Positions 1-8,943 of a stretch of 64,000 nt of DNA are shown here, one piece after another (positions within the stretch are counted from its first letter, which is position 1; each line of letters begins with the position of its first letter). Under the pieces are notes generated by a model, which was given only the letters and a program-made list of their open reading frames with translations, was not told where the DNA came from and searched no databases. The position numbers and the translations under genes were made by a program. Origin of the DNA: Lachnoclostridium edouardi (GTDB taxonomy: Bacteria > Bacillota > Clostridia > Lachnospirales > Lachnospiraceae); the NCBI RefSeq assembly GCF_900240245.1, contig NZ_OESQ01000001.1, positions 3,054,913 through 3,118,912 on the forward strand, given 5' to 3'.

Positions 1-353
1 AACACTATTAGTATATCGCAAAAAAAGAATTTTGAAAAGTTTTTTTGCAATAAAAAAAGCCTTATTTAAAGGCATTTGTGAGGCTTCAGAGCAGAAAATA
101 CTCCTAAAGATTTCTAGTGCTAACTTCTAAAGACGGGTATCTGGAACCCTATATCTGGACACATATGACGAAACAAATACCAGTATGATGTATACATTTA
201 AGAAAAAGTAATAATTTTCAAAAATAGTTGAAAAATTACTGAAATAGAGGTTGATATTTTTTAAGAAATCAAATATAGTATAAGGTAAGGTATGAAACAG
301 TGGAAAACTGCTGACAGATATAGAAGAAAGGGAAGTTAAAGGAGGATATTTTC
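1..353. other. Non-coding region upstream of ftsZ
   Basis: No convincing gene is visible. The region is AT-rich. A small hairpin (GCCTT at 59-63, AAGGC at 69-73) has a run of seven A on its left, so it would read as a weak terminator on the minus strand. The octamer TATCTGGA occurs twice between about 138 and 160. The ftsZ promoter lies at its right end. Confidence 0.6.
251..279 (+). promoter_or_regulatory. Probable sigma-A promoter of ftsZ
   Basis: TTGATA at 251-256 and TATAGT at 274-279 are separated by exactly 17 bases, about 75 bases upstream of the ftsZ start. Assigned by sequence match only. Confidence 0.6.
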
Positions 354-1637
354 TTGTTAGAGATTAAGATAAATGACGCTGAAAATGCGGCCAGAATTAT
401 AGTTATTGGTGTAGGCGGAGCCGGAAATAATGCGGTAAACCGTATGATTGATGAGAATATTGCAGGTGTTGAATTTATTGGAATTAACACGGACAAGCAG
501 GCGCTGCAGTTTTGCAAGGCGCCTACTGCTATGCAGATAGGTGAAAAGCTGACAAAGGGACTGGGAGCGGGAGCTAAGCCTGAGATCGGGGAAAAGGCTG
601 CTGAGGAAAGTTCTGAAGAGCTGGCACAGGCTATGAAGGGCGCTGATATGGTGTTCGTTACCTGTGGTATGGGCGGCGGTACAGGTACCGGCGCTGCTCC
701 TGTTGTAGCTAAAATTGCAAAAGATATGGGTATCCTCACTGTAGGCGTTGTGACAAAGCCTTTCCGCTTTGAAGCTAAAACAAGAATGACAAACGCTCTT
801 CAGGGTATTGAGCATCTGAAGGAGAGCGTGGACACTTTAATTGTAATTCCCAACGATAAGCTGTTAGAGATTGTAGATAGAAGAACAACTATGCCGGAAG
901 CTTTGAAAAAAGCGGACGAGGTGCTGCAGCAGGCAGTACAGGGCATCACAGACCTGATTAATGTTCCAGGTCTTATTAACCTGGACTTTGCAGATGTTCA
1001 GACTGTTATGACAGACAAGGGCATCGCTCATATTGGTATTGGAAAAGCCAAGGGCGACGAGAAAGCAAAAGAGGCAGTGGAGCAGGCTGTATCCAGTCCT
1101 CTGCTTGAGACTACCATTGAAGGCGCAAGCCATGTTATTATTAACATTTCCGGCGATATCAGCCTGATTGAGGCAAATGAGGCTGCCAGCTATGTTCAGG
1201 AACTGGCAGGCGATGACGCCAATATTATTTTTGGTGCTATGTACGATGAAAATGCTCAGGATGAGGCTACAATTACTGTGATCGCCACAGGCCTTACAGA
1301 TAAGACATTAAGCAATACTCCTGTGGCTAAGGCTATGAAGGATTTCAGCAATCCTTACAAGTCTAAGCCAGTACAGAAGACACCTGTGACTCCATCCTCT
1401 GAGGCTGCGGCTACAGCTCCTTCTGCAGCTCCGGCTCCATCTGCAGCACGTCCTGCAGGGACAGGCTACACAGGAGGTCAGAGCTACAGACCGTCTTATG
1501 GACAGAATCAGCAGGCAGGCTCCGGCGCAGGACAGAATTCCTCATATAATCCAGGTGTAAGACAAAGAACACCAGGCGCAGGAGCAAGCTCCAGTAACCT
1601 GAATATTCCGGACTTCTTAAAGAACAGAAATAAATAA
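354..1637 (+). CDS. ftsZ: Cell division protein FtsZ
   Basis: Tubulin-like GTPase that polymerises into the cytokinetic Z-ring under the membrane at midcell. The 427-residue product has the N-terminal glycine-rich nucleotide loop [13 protein letters not shown] (about residues 19-31), the tubulin signature [10 protein letters not shown] (about 107-116) and the T7-loop segment NLDFADV. A Pro/Ala/Ser/Gln-rich linker (about 340-410) leads to the conserved C-terminal peptide [10 protein letters not shown] that binds membrane tethers. The start is TTG at 354, preceded by GGAGG at 341-345 with 8 bases spacing. It is a single-gene unit here: no ftsA is adjacent, and a strong terminator follows. Confidence 0.98.
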   Translation: MLEIKINDAENAARIIVIGVGGAGNNAVNRMIDENIAGVEFIGINTDKQALQFCKAPTAMQIGEKLTKGLGAGAKPEIGEKAAEESSEELAQAMKGADMVFVTCGMGGGTGTGAAPVVAKIAKDMGILTVGVVTKPFRFEAKTRMTNALQGIEHLKESVDTLIVIPNDKLLEIVDRRTTMPEALKKADEVLQQAVQGITDLINVPGLINLDFADVQTVMTDKGIAHIGIGKAKGDEKAKEAVEQAVSSPLLETTIEGASHVIINISGDISLIEANEAASYVQELAGDDANIIFGAMYDENAQDEATITVIATGLTDKTLSNTPVAKAMKDFSNPYKSKPVQKTPVTPSSEAAATAPSAAPAPSAARPAGTGYTGGQSYRPSYGQNQQAGSGAGQNSSYNPGVRQRTPGAGASSSNLNIPDFLKNRNK

Positions 1638-1666
1638 TCTTATTTTAAAAAGTTTATACAAACATG

Positions 1667-1714
1667 AAAAAGCGCTGCGAAAGGTATGATTAAAACTTCC
1701 GCGCAGCGCTTTTT
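1667..1714. terminator. Bidirectional terminator between ftsZ and asnB
   Basis: Perfect 13-base arms AAAAAGCGCTGCG (1667-1679) and CGCAGCGCTTTTT (1702-1714) give a GC-rich stem with A/T runs on both sides, suited to the convergent genes on each side. Confidence 0.85.
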
Positions 1715-1728
1715 GTAGTGTCAGAAGA

Positions 1729-3585
1729 CTAAATAGTCACTGAAATTTTATATTTTCTCATCCAATAGTCTAACTGTATCATATAAGCGATCATCTGAGG
1801 CGCAGCCATCAGCTGGCCGTACCATGGTCTTCCGTAATCAGACGGTTTTTTTAGGAAACGGTCTGTTTTCTCTTTGTCTAAGAAGGCGTGAAGCGGAGAA
1901 GATGTATCACATAAAATTTCCCGGAGACGGGAAGCCAACAGGGCTTCATAACTTAAATCATAAGTCTTGGGGTAAGGAGATTTTCTCCTCCACAAAATAT
2001 CATCAGGAAGTAAACCGGCTGCTGAATCCCTTAAAAGCCCTTTTACAATTCCTTCTCTGGCCTTCATATCCCAGGGAACATTCCAAAGGTATTCCACAAT
2101 TCTGTAGTCGGCAAACGGGACTCTGGCCGCCAGCCCGGTTTGAGAGCCGGCTCTGTCCATACGGTTTAACAAAGTCTGCATAAACCATTTTAAATTCAGG
2201 AAAGCAATCTGGCGGCGTCTGGCATCGGCGGAGGATTCTCCTTCCAGCGCCGGCACCTGAGCTAAGGAAGCTTCGTAGGTTTGAGCGGCATAGTCTTCCA
2301 TATTTAAACTGTGGGCAAAATCATCTGATAATAAAACTTTTCTGGCTTCCAGGTCAGAACTCCACGGGAAGGCGTGAACCGCCATCATAGATTCCTTGTG
2401 AAACCAGGGATAACCGCCGAATATTTCATCAGCACATTCTCCTGTTAAAGCAATCTGGTGATTTTTTGTTACCTGAGAGCAAAAGCACTGAAGAGAAGAG
2501 TCCACGTCCCCCATATTAGGCAGATCATGTGCGTCTACAGAGCTGTAAAGTAAATCTGCCTGGCCTTCTGTGGTGCACTCCAGAAAATGGTGGTCGCTGT
2601 CTAAGTAGGCAACCATTTTTTCTACAAATGGTTTGTCAAGAGACGGCTGGAAGGCGTTGGCTTTAAAATGTTTTTCGCTATCCTTGAAATCAAAAGAATA
2701 TGTGGTCAGCTGTTTGTTCTGCTTTTTCAGCTCCCTGGCGCAGATAGAGGAAACCAGGCTGGAGTCAATGCCGCCGGACAAGAAAGAGCACATGGATTTG
2801 CCGCCGGACATCTGCCTTTTCACAGCATCCTGAATTAAAAAACTTGTTTTTTCTACAGTTTCTACATAGCTGTCTTTGTGAGGGCGGCTTTCCAGCTTCC
2901 AATAACAGCTGGTGTTAATACCTTCCGGGGACATGTAGACCATACAGCCGGGAAGAACCTCTTTAAAATCCTTGAAAATTCCGCAGCCTGGCGTTCTGGC
3001 CGGCCCTATAGTAAATACCTGATTCAGTCCGTCCAGATCTAGCGCCGGCTGAATGCCTGGATAGGCTAAAATTCCTTTTGGCTCTGAGGCAAAAATCAAT
3101 GTGCCGTCGGCCACTGTGTAGAATAAAGGCTTAACTCCCAGACGGTCTCTAATGAGAAACAAGGTGTTTTTCTCCCTGTCAAATAGGGCTGCCCCGAAAA
3201 CTCCGTTTACATTTTGAATGAAATCCGGGCCAAATTTATAAAAGCCTTCTGCCAGGATGTCGGCCTCAGACAAGGCGTCATATGACTGGGACAGATCACC
3301 TTTCACCAATGTTTCCAGCTCTTCTTTATTGTAAAGTTCTCCGTCAAAAGCTAAAGCTAAAAGCCTGTTTTCTGTGGATATCCGGGCAGATCCGTATAAT
3401 GTTTCCTTTTTAGACGGGGAAAAGGCGGTGCGGACCATGCCGCAGTGATTGGTGAGAAAGGCACCTGTGCCGTCTGGCCCTCTTTTGGAAAGAGTTTTTC
3501 CCATATCCTCCAGTAAATTCTCATAGTACTCCTGAAAAGCTAAATAATTTTCCTCCGGGTGAAAAAATCCTGCAATTCCAGACAT
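1729..3585 (-). CDS. asnB: Asparagine synthetase B family protein with Ser in place of the glutaminase Cys
   Basis: Class II glutamine amidotransferase fused to an ATP-dependent asparagine synthetase; the family converts aspartate, ATP and glutamine (or ammonia) to asparagine. AAGGAG lies 9 bases before the ATG at 3585, whereas an ATG nine bases further upstream abuts it, so the protein starts MSGIAGFF and has 618 residues. Family members begin with Met-Cys, where Cys is the glutaminase nucleophile; here codon 2 is TCT (Ser). Other glutaminase-domain residues remain (RGPD at 35-38, DGELYN at 81-86, a DRLGVKPL segment). The synthetase PPi-loop motif SGGIDSS and the later ECADEIFGGY motif are intact. 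The protein may therefore use ammonia, or glutaminase activity may be much reduced. Monocistronic, minus strand. Confidence 0.9.
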   Translation of the reverse strand: MSGIAGFFHPEENYLAFQEYYENLLEDMGKTLSKRGPDGTGAFLTNHCGMVRTAFSPSKKETLYGSARISTENRLLALAFDGELYNKEELETLVKGDLSQSYDALSEADILAEGFYKFGPDFIQNVNGVFGAALFDREKNTLFLIRDRLGVKPLFYTVADGTLIFASEPKGILAYPGIQPALDLDGLNQVFTIGPARTPGCGIFKDFKEVLPGCMVYMSPEGINTSCYWKLESRPHKDSYVETVEKTSFLIQDAVKRQMSGGKSMCSFLSGGIDSSLVSSICARELKKQNKQLTTYSFDFKDSEKHFKANAFQPSLDKPFVEKMVAYLDSDHHFLECTTEGQADLLYSSVDAHDLPNMGDVDSSLQCFCSQVTKNHQIALTGECADEIFGGYPWFHKESMMAVHAFPWSSDLEARKVLLSDDFAHSLNMEDYAAQTYEASLAQVPALEGESSADARRRQIAFLNLKWFMQTLLNRMDRAGSQTGLAARVPFADYRIVEYLWNVPWDMKAREGIVKGLLRDSAAGLLPDDILWRRKSPYPKTYDLSYEALLASRLREILCDTSSPLHAFLDKEKTDRFLKKPSDYGRPWYGQLMAAPQMIAYMIQLDYWMRKYKISVTI

Positions 3586-3610
3586 AAAAAACATCTCCTT
3601 TGATTTTAAT

Positions 3611-4990
3611 TTATATAATAAAGCAAGCTACAAGGAAGGCCGCGCCAAAGCCTATAAATACAGGCAGCAGATTCTTTCTGGCCAGATCTAAGGGGCTTAC
3701 GTTGCAAATAGCGGCCACGGGAATTAATCCCCAGGGCACAATGGTTCCCCCTCCCACGAAGATGGCTGTAATCTGTCCTAAGGCGGCCAGCACAGGGACG
3801 GAGGCGCCTGTAGCGGCTCCAAAGGTGTGAGCCAGGGCTCCTGTAAGGGGAAGGCCTGAGAAGCCAGAGCCGTCCAGACCTGTAAGGCCTCCTACAATCA
3901 TCTGGAAAAATGCAGCCATGTGTTTTGTAAGAGGAGCGTGGCCTGCCAGCCATAAGGCCCAGTCATTCATAATGCCTCCTGAGAAATCCGTGCCCATAAT
4001 CTGTCCGATTCCTTCTCCGCCCAGGAAGAAAAATGCTCCGATAATAATTACAGGGGCGAAAATACGGATGGCGAAAAGAAATCCATCAGTGACATAGTCA
4101 GTGACTTTTTCCAAAGATTTTTTCTTAAAGCCCAGAATCGCTCCTATACACATAAGAAGTACTGCCGTGCCTGAAACAAGGCTGGTAGCTTCCCCTCCGT
4201 TTAACTGGAAAAATACCATAAAGAAAATATCTGCCAGAAAGGCGACTGGAGTGAGAACAGCTAAAATGAAAGCGGCCTTTTTGTTTTTTATAAGGCTGGA
4301 TTCAGATACTTCCCGGTGGGCAATAGTCACCGGAACAGAACCGGAAATGGAGCGGTAATTTAAAAGAAATGCGGAAATTACTGTAACTGCTCCCATGGTC
4401 CAGAATATAGGGCCTCCCTGGTGAAGAACCTGACTTGTAGTGACTCCTGCCGCAGAGGCAGAAATTGCCGGAGCACCCTGAATTACCAGGTCATAGCTAA
4501 GAGCGATGCCGTGTCCAAACAGGTTCATAGCCATGGCTGCCATAAGAGGGCTTAAACCTGTTCTTACGGCAAATGGAAGCATAATCGCTCCAACTAAGGC
4601 AACAGAGGGGGAGGGCCAGAGAAAGAAGGAAAATAAAAGCATTGTCAGGCCAAGAAGCCACCAGGTCACTGACGGAGACTTCATAACCTTTCTCATAGGC
4701 GTCATAAGAAGATAGTCGCTGCCTAAATCTGAAAGGCATTTTGACAAGGCGGTGACTAAGGCGATTGTGGCGATAATCTCCATGAATTGTGTCGCTGCAT
4801 AAAGTATAGATTTAAAAATAACCTGAATTCCTCCAGTAATGGTACCAAGGCCTACAAATCCTAATAGAAAAAGGAAGCCAATACATACGGCCGGGGTATC
4901 CTTTCTGAGAATCATAACTGTCAGAATTACAATCACGCCTATGAGATACAGGTAATGCATAGGGGTGAGAAGAAGCGCTGTTTCCGGCAT
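3611..4990 (-). CDS. Multi-pass membrane permease, substrate unknown
   Basis: A 459-residue, very hydrophobic protein with roughly eleven to twelve predicted membrane segments, consistent with an ion-transporter-type carboxylate or ion permease. It has a helix with FFLWPSPSVALVGA (about 120-135) and a glycine-rich LDGSGFSGLPLTGALAHTFGAATGAS region (about 365-390), the sort of re-entrant loop seen in carboxylate carriers. The ATG at 4990 has AGGAGG 7 bases upstream. It ends just before asnB, so the two may be co-transcribed. I do not recognise a specific family and give no substrate. It is divergent from the DUF523 gene. Confidence 0.75.
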   Translation of the reverse strand: MPETALLLTPMHYLYLIGVIVILTVMILRKDTPAVCIGFLFLLGFVGLGTITGGIQVIFKSILYAATQFMEIIATIALVTALSKCLSDLGSDYLLMTPMRKVMKSPSVTWWLLGLTMLLFSFFLWPSPSVALVGAIMLPFAVRTGLSPLMAAMAMNLFGHGIALSYDLVIQGAPAISASAAGVTTSQVLHQGGPIFWTMGAVTVISAFLLNYRSISGSVPVTIAHREVSESSLIKNKKAAFILAVLTPVAFLADIFFMVFFQLNGGEATSLVSGTAVLLMCIGAILGFKKKSLEKVTDYVTDGFLFAIRIFAPVIIIGAFFFLGGEGIGQIMGTDFSGGIMNDWALWLAGHAPLTKHMAAFFQMIVGGLTGLDGSGFSGLPLTGALAHTFGAATGASVPVLAALGQITAIFVGGGTIVPWGLIPVAAICNVSPLDLARKNLLPVFIGFGAAFLVACFII

Positions 4991-5075
4991 GGGAAATCCT
5001 CCTAAAGAATAAGATATATGTTATATATATGACAGAAATAGAAGATGCGCCTGCAAATTGGGAAAACATTCTGTC

Positions 5076-5105
5076 TGGACACTGTCCGGGACAAGGTGCT
5101 ATAAT
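5076..5105 (+). promoter_or_regulatory. Probable promoter of the DUF523 gene with an inverted repeat
   Basis: TGGACA (5076-5081), an 18-base spacer and TATAAT (5100-5105). The -35 overlaps a perfect inverted repeat GGACA-C-TGTCC (5077-5087), a possible repressor site. Confidence 0.5.
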
Positions 5106-5173
5106 GGGACTATCGCGAAAAAATCAGTGTATACAAGGCGGCAGCAGAAATGGAAAATAAAGAGGATAATAAA

Positions 5174-5632
5174 ATGAAAAACAAGGAACATGTGCTGGTC
5201 AGCGCCTGCCTGTTAGGTATGTTCTGCCGCTATGACGGCAGGGAAAAGAAAAATCTGGAGGCGGAAAGCATGAGGCATATATGTCATCTGATTCCTGTAT
5301 GTCCAGAACAGGCGGGAGGCATGGGAACCCCCAGAATGCCCTCAGAGCGAAAAGGGGAGCAGGTAGTTAACAAGGCGGGAGAAGACGTAACATGTTTTTA
5401 TAAAAAAGGGGCGATGGAGGCGTTAAAGCTGGCAAAGCTTTTTGACTGTAAATATGCTCTTTTAAAAGAAAGAAGCCCTTCCTGCGGCTGCAATGGAATT
5501 TATGACGGAACATTTACCGGCGCTCTCACAGAAGGGCAGGGAGTGACGGCAGAATTATTGATAAAACAGGGCGTCCAGGTATTTGGGGAAAGCCAGATAA
5601 AAGAGCTGAAAGAAATTTTAGAAAATGGTTAA
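5174..5632 (+). CDS. DUF523 (TudS-like) cysteine-containing protein
   Basis: A 152-residue member of the DUF523 family. Some members (TudS) are [4Fe-4S] enzymes that remove sulfur from thiouracil; whether this one does is inference. The three conserved cysteine contexts are present: SACLLG near the N-terminus, PVCPEQAGG and SPSCGC. The ATG at 5174 has AGAGG at 5161-5165 with 8 bases spacing and is preferred over an ATG at 5150 that lacks a good ribosome site. Followed, after 19 bases, by an HD-domain gene, probably co-transcribed. Confidence 0.85.
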   Translation: MKNKEHVLVSACLLGMFCRYDGREKKNLEAESMRHICHLIPVCPEQAGGMGTPRMPSERKGEQVVNKAGEDVTCFYKKGAMEALKLAKLFDCKYALLKERSPSCGCNGIYDGTFTGALTEGQGVTAELLIKQGVQVFGESQIKELKEILENG

Positions 5633-5651
5633 TATACAGGAGGAAAAAACC

Positions 5652-6239
5652 ATGAAAAGTACAAAGATTACAAGAGAGCAGGCTTTACAGCTGCTGAAAA
5701 AATATAACAAGGAGCCTTTCCACATTCTCCACGGATTGACTGTAGAGGGAGTGATGAGATGGTATGCAAAAGAGCTGGGCTATGGGGACGAGGAAGAATT
5801 CTGGGCAATGGCAGGACTTCTCCACGATGTAGATTTTGAGGTTTATCCAGAGGAGCACTGCAAAAAGGCGCCGGAGCTGTTAGAGGAGATTCAGGCGGAG
5901 GAGGATTTAGTGCACGCTGTGTGCAGCCACGGCTTTGGTCTTTGCAGTGACGTGGAGCCTGAACATGAAATGGAAAAGGTGCTGTTTGCAGCAGACGAAT
6001 TAACAGGCCTGATCGGCGCGGCTGTGCGTATGCGCCCGTCTAAAAGCGCAGAGGATTTGGAAGTATCCAGCTTAAAGAAAAAGTTTAAGGACAAACGATT
6101 TGCTGCCGGCTGCTCCAGAGATGTTATAAAAACAGGGGCTGAAAGACTGGGATGGACCTTAGAGGAGCTGATGGATAAAACTATTTTAGGTATGCGTTCC
6201 TGTGAAAAACAGATTAATGAAGAAATGGAAAAAATGTAG
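5652..6239 (+). CDS. HD-domain protein (putative phosphohydrolase)
   Basis: A 195-residue protein whose middle carries the metal-binding HD signature (LLHDVDFE about residue 54) preceded by HGLTVEGVM and followed by a second histidine at CSHGFG. This small single-domain class of HD hydrolases usually acts on phosphorylated metabolites; the substrate is unknown. The start is ATG 5652, with AGGAGG at 5638-5643 overlapping the end of the preceding gene; an upstream ATG at 5625 lacks a site. Likely one operon with the DUF523 gene. Confidence 0.8.
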   Translation: MKSTKITREQALQLLKKYNKEPFHILHGLTVEGVMRWYAKELGYGDEEEFWAMAGLLHDVDFEVYPEEHCKKAPELLEEIQAEEDLVHAVCSHGFGLCSDVEPEHEMEKVLFAADELTGLIGAAVRMRPSKSAEDLEVSSLKKKFKDKRFAAGCSRDVIKTGAERLGWTLEELMDKTILGMRSCEKQINEEMEKM

Positions 6240-6278
6240 TTGCAGAGCGGACAAATGTCCTTATATAATGGAAAAATA

Positions 6279-6307
6279 TTGACATGGCAGGGAAAATAAG
6301 ATATTAT
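6279..6307 (+). promoter_or_regulatory. Promoter of the aspartate kinase gene
   Basis: A perfect -35 TTGACA (6279-6284), 17-base spacer and TATTAT (6302-6307), 62 bases upstream of the start. No riboswitch-like leader fits in this short distance. Confidence 0.7.
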
Positions 6308-6368
6308 TTCCCTTAAAATGCCTGAGAAATGTAAATCTGTGCAGGCAGATATTGAGGAGAGAATCATT

Positions 6369-7688
6369 ATGAAAACGGTTGTAAAATTTGGAGGAAGCTC
6401 TCTGGCCAGCGCCAGACAGTTTAAAAAAGTAGGAGACATTATCCGCAGCGATAAAAGCAGACGTTACGTAATTCCGTCGGCCCCTGGAAAGAGAAATGAT
6501 AAGGACGAAAAAGTCACAGATATGCTGTATCAGTGCTATGACGCTGCGTCTCAGGGTAGAAGCTACAAGAAGATTCTGGAAAAAATTATTGCCAGATATC
6601 AGGAAATTATTGACGGATTAGATTTAAATTTAAATATGGACCATGAGTTCCAGAGAATTGAAGAAGATTTTCTGGCAAAAAAAGGCAGAGATTATGCTGC
6701 GTCCAGAGGAGAATATTTAAATGGAATGGTAATGGCAAATTACCTGGGCTATGAGTTTATTGATGCAGCAGAAGTGATTTTCTTTGACGAAAACGGCAGC
6801 TTTCTGGCGGAGGCTACTAATACAGAGCTGGCGGAGCGCCTTGCAACTGCAGATAAGGCAGTAATCCCGGGATTTTACGGGTCAGCTCCAGACGGAAGCA
6901 TCCGCACATTTTCCAGAGGCGGCTCCGACGTAACAGGCTCCATTGTAGCCAGAGCGATTCACGCAGATCTTTATGAAAACTGGACGGACGTATCAGGATT
7001 TTTAGTGGCGGACCCAAGAATTGTGCCGGACCCTCAGGTAATTGAGACAATTACATATAAAGAACTGAGAGAACTTTCCTATATGGGCGCCAGCGTACTT
7101 CACGAGGACGCTATTTTCCCCGTAAGGGAAGAGGGAATTCCAATCCATATCCGCAACACCAACAAGCCGGAGGATAAGGGCACATTAATTGTTGAAAATA
7201 CATGCAGAAAACCAAGATACACAGTTACGGGAATTGCGGGAAAGAAAGGATTTTGTTCTGTATTTATTGAAAAAGCCATGATGAACGGGGAAGTAGGATT
7301 TGGCCGTAAGGTGCTGGAGGTATTTGAAAAACAGGGAATTTCCTTTGAACATATGCCTTCAGGCATTGACACCATGACAGTGTTTGTTCATCAGACAGAA
7401 TTTATTCAGCATGAGCAGTCTGTAATTTCAGGAATCCACAGAGCAGTGCAGCCGGATTTAATTGACTTAGAGTCCGATATGGCTTTGATTGCAGTGGTGG
7501 GAAGAGGAATGAAGGGAAACAGAGGAACTGCAGCCAGAATTTTTGCAGCCTTGTCCCACGCCAGAATTAATATTAAAATGATTGACCAGGGCTCCAGTGA
7601 AACCAACATTATTGTAGGTGTAAAAAATGATGATTTTGAAAGAGCAATTAAGGCTGTTTACGATATTTTCATCACTGCAGAGCTGTAA
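6369..7688 (+). CDS. lysC: Aspartate kinase
   Basis: Phosphorylates aspartate to aspartyl-4-phosphate, the first step toward lysine, diaminopimelate, threonine and methionine. The 439-residue protein opens with MKTVVKFGGSSLAS, the kinase ATP-binding motif, and has FSRGGSDVTGS (about 180-190) for aspartate binding. The C-terminal third (about 290-439) looks like two ACT regulatory domains, with VGRGMKGNRGTAARIFAALS and NIKMIDQGSSETNI in the second, so feedback inhibition is likely but the effector cannot be read. Start ATG 6369 has GAGGAGA 8-14 bases upstream; an in-frame ATG at 6318 lacks a site and lies within the promoter's transcript start region. Confidence 0.95.
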   Translation: MKTVVKFGGSSLASARQFKKVGDIIRSDKSRRYVIPSAPGKRNDKDEKVTDMLYQCYDAASQGRSYKKILEKIIARYQEIIDGLDLNLNMDHEFQRIEEDFLAKKGRDYAASRGEYLNGMVMANYLGYEFIDAAEVIFFDENGSFLAEATNTELAERLATADKAVIPGFYGSAPDGSIRTFSRGGSDVTGSIVARAIHADLYENWTDVSGFLVADPRIVPDPQVIETITYKELRELSYMGASVLHEDAIFPVREEGIPIHIRNTNKPEDKGTLIVENTCRKPRYTVTGIAGKKGFCSVFIEKAMMNGEVGFGRKVLEVFEKQGISFEHMPSGIDTMTVFVHQTEFIQHEQSVISGIHRAVQPDLIDLESDMALIAVVGRGMKGNRGTAARIFAALSHARINIKMIDQGSSETNIIVGVKNDDFERAIKAVYDIFITAEL

Positions 7689-7703
7689 AAGAAAAGGTGA
7701 CAA

Positions 7704-8942
7704 ATGGGGAAGATAATCATAGTGGGAGGAGGAGCGGCCGGAATGGCCGCTGCTGTCAGCGGAGCAAAAAACGGACACCAGGTTCACATTTATGAAAAAA
7801 ATGAAAAGCTGGGAAAAAAAATTTACATTACGGGAAAAGGCCGGTGTAATGTTACTAACGCCTGCGACATAGAAGATTTATTTGCCAATATGGTGACAAA
7901 CGGAAAATTTATGTACAGCAGCTTTTACGGGTTTACGAACCAGGATGTTATGAAGCTTTTGGAGGATGCCGGCTGTCCCTTAAAAATAGAGCGGGGGAAC
8001 AGAGTATTTCCAGTATCTGACAAGGCCTCTGATGTAACGGCTGCATTTTCCAGGCTGCTTCGCGGCTTGAATGTGGAAATTCACTACAGGCAGGAAGTGA
8101 AGGCTTTGCTTTTAGAGGACGGGGCCTGCAGGGGAATTGTAACTGGAGACAGAAAAAAAGTGAGGGCTGACAGCGTGCTGATTGCTACTGGTGGTCTATC
8201 TTATCCCACCACCGGCTCTACAGGGGATGGATACAAAATGGCTGCGGAGGCAGGGCACAAAATAACAGAATGCTTCCCGGCTCTTGTGCCCTTCCAGGTG
8301 AAGGAGCAGGATGTGGCTATGCTTCAGGGACTGGCTCTGAAAAACATAGGCGTAAAAATATTAAAAGGCTCCAAGGTGTTGTATGAGGACTTTGGGGAGA
8401 TGCTGTTTACTCATTTCGGCGTCAGCGGGCCGGTGTTAATCAGCGCCAGCAGCTATGTTGGCAAACAGCTGAGAAAAGGGCCCTTGGAGCTGTCTGTGGA
8501 CATGAAGCCGGCTTTGACAAAAGAACAGCTGGACGCCAGACTTTTAAGAGAATTTAGCCAGCTGTTAAATAAGCAGTTTAAAAATTCTTTAGGTAGTTTA
8601 TTCCCGTCTAAGCTAATTCCTGTTATTATCAGCCGCTGTGGAATTTCTCCTGAAAAACAGGTAAACGAAATTACGAAAGAAGAGAGAAGGCAGCTGGCGG
8701 AAGTCACCAAAGATTTCCGGCTGACTTTGACCGGACTGCGGGGCTACAGCGAGGCCATTGTCACTCAGGGAGGAGTATCTGTAAAAGAAGTAAATCCTTC
8801 CACTATGGAATCCAAGCGGATGCCAGGGCTTTATTTTGCCGGGGAGGTGCTGGATATAGACGGAGTGACCGGCGGCTTTAACCTGCAGATTGCCTGGTCC
8901 ACCGGTTGGCTGGCAGGAATGCATATGGGACAAGGAGGATGA
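7704..8942 (+). CDS. BaiN/HI0933-family FAD-dependent oxidoreductase
   Basis: Flavoprotein of the HI0933/YhiN family (TIGR00275-like, 412 residues). It begins with the dinucleotide-binding motif GKIIIVGGGAAGMAAA, has GKGRCNVTNA (about 50-60), ATGGLSYPTTGSTGDG (about 155-170) and the C-terminal FAD motif YFAGEVLDIDGVTGGFNLQIA. BaiN of Clostridium scindens, proposed to reduce bile acid intermediates, belongs to this family, but the family is near-universal in clostridia and the physiological substrate is generally unknown. There is no bai neighbourhood here, so a bile-acid role is not supported. Ends one base before cmk, with which it forms an operon. Confidence 0.9.
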   Translation: MGKIIIVGGGAAGMAAAVSGAKNGHQVHIYEKNEKLGKKIYITGKGRCNVTNACDIEDLFANMVTNGKFMYSSFYGFTNQDVMKLLEDAGCPLKIERGNRVFPVSDKASDVTAAFSRLLRGLNVEIHYRQEVKALLLEDGACRGIVTGDRKKVRADSVLIATGGLSYPTTGSTGDGYKMAAEAGHKITECFPALVPFQVKEQDVAMLQGLALKNIGVKILKGSKVLYEDFGEMLFTHFGVSGPVLISASSYVGKQLRKGPLELSVDMKPALTKEQLDARLLREFSQLLNKQFKNSLGSLFPSKLIPVIISRCGISPEKQVNEITKEERRQLAEVTKDFRLTLTGLRGYSEAIVTQGGVSVKEVNPSTMESKRMPGLYFAGEVLDIDGVTGGFNLQIAWSTGWLAGMHMGQGG

Positions 8943-8943
8943 A

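Noticed and set aside
59..73. Hairpin with A run near the left edge as a terminator
   Set aside because: It would act on the minus strand, but no minus-strand gene is present to its right; left as a note only.
269..739. Long minus-strand open frame opposite ftsZ
   Set aside because: Pro/Ala-rich low-complexity translation lying opposite a clear ftsZ; no ribosome site and no family likeness.
7704..8942. Bile-acid dehydroxylation function for the BaiN-like protein
   Set aside because: No other bai gene is in the window and the family is widespread in bacteria without this pathway.
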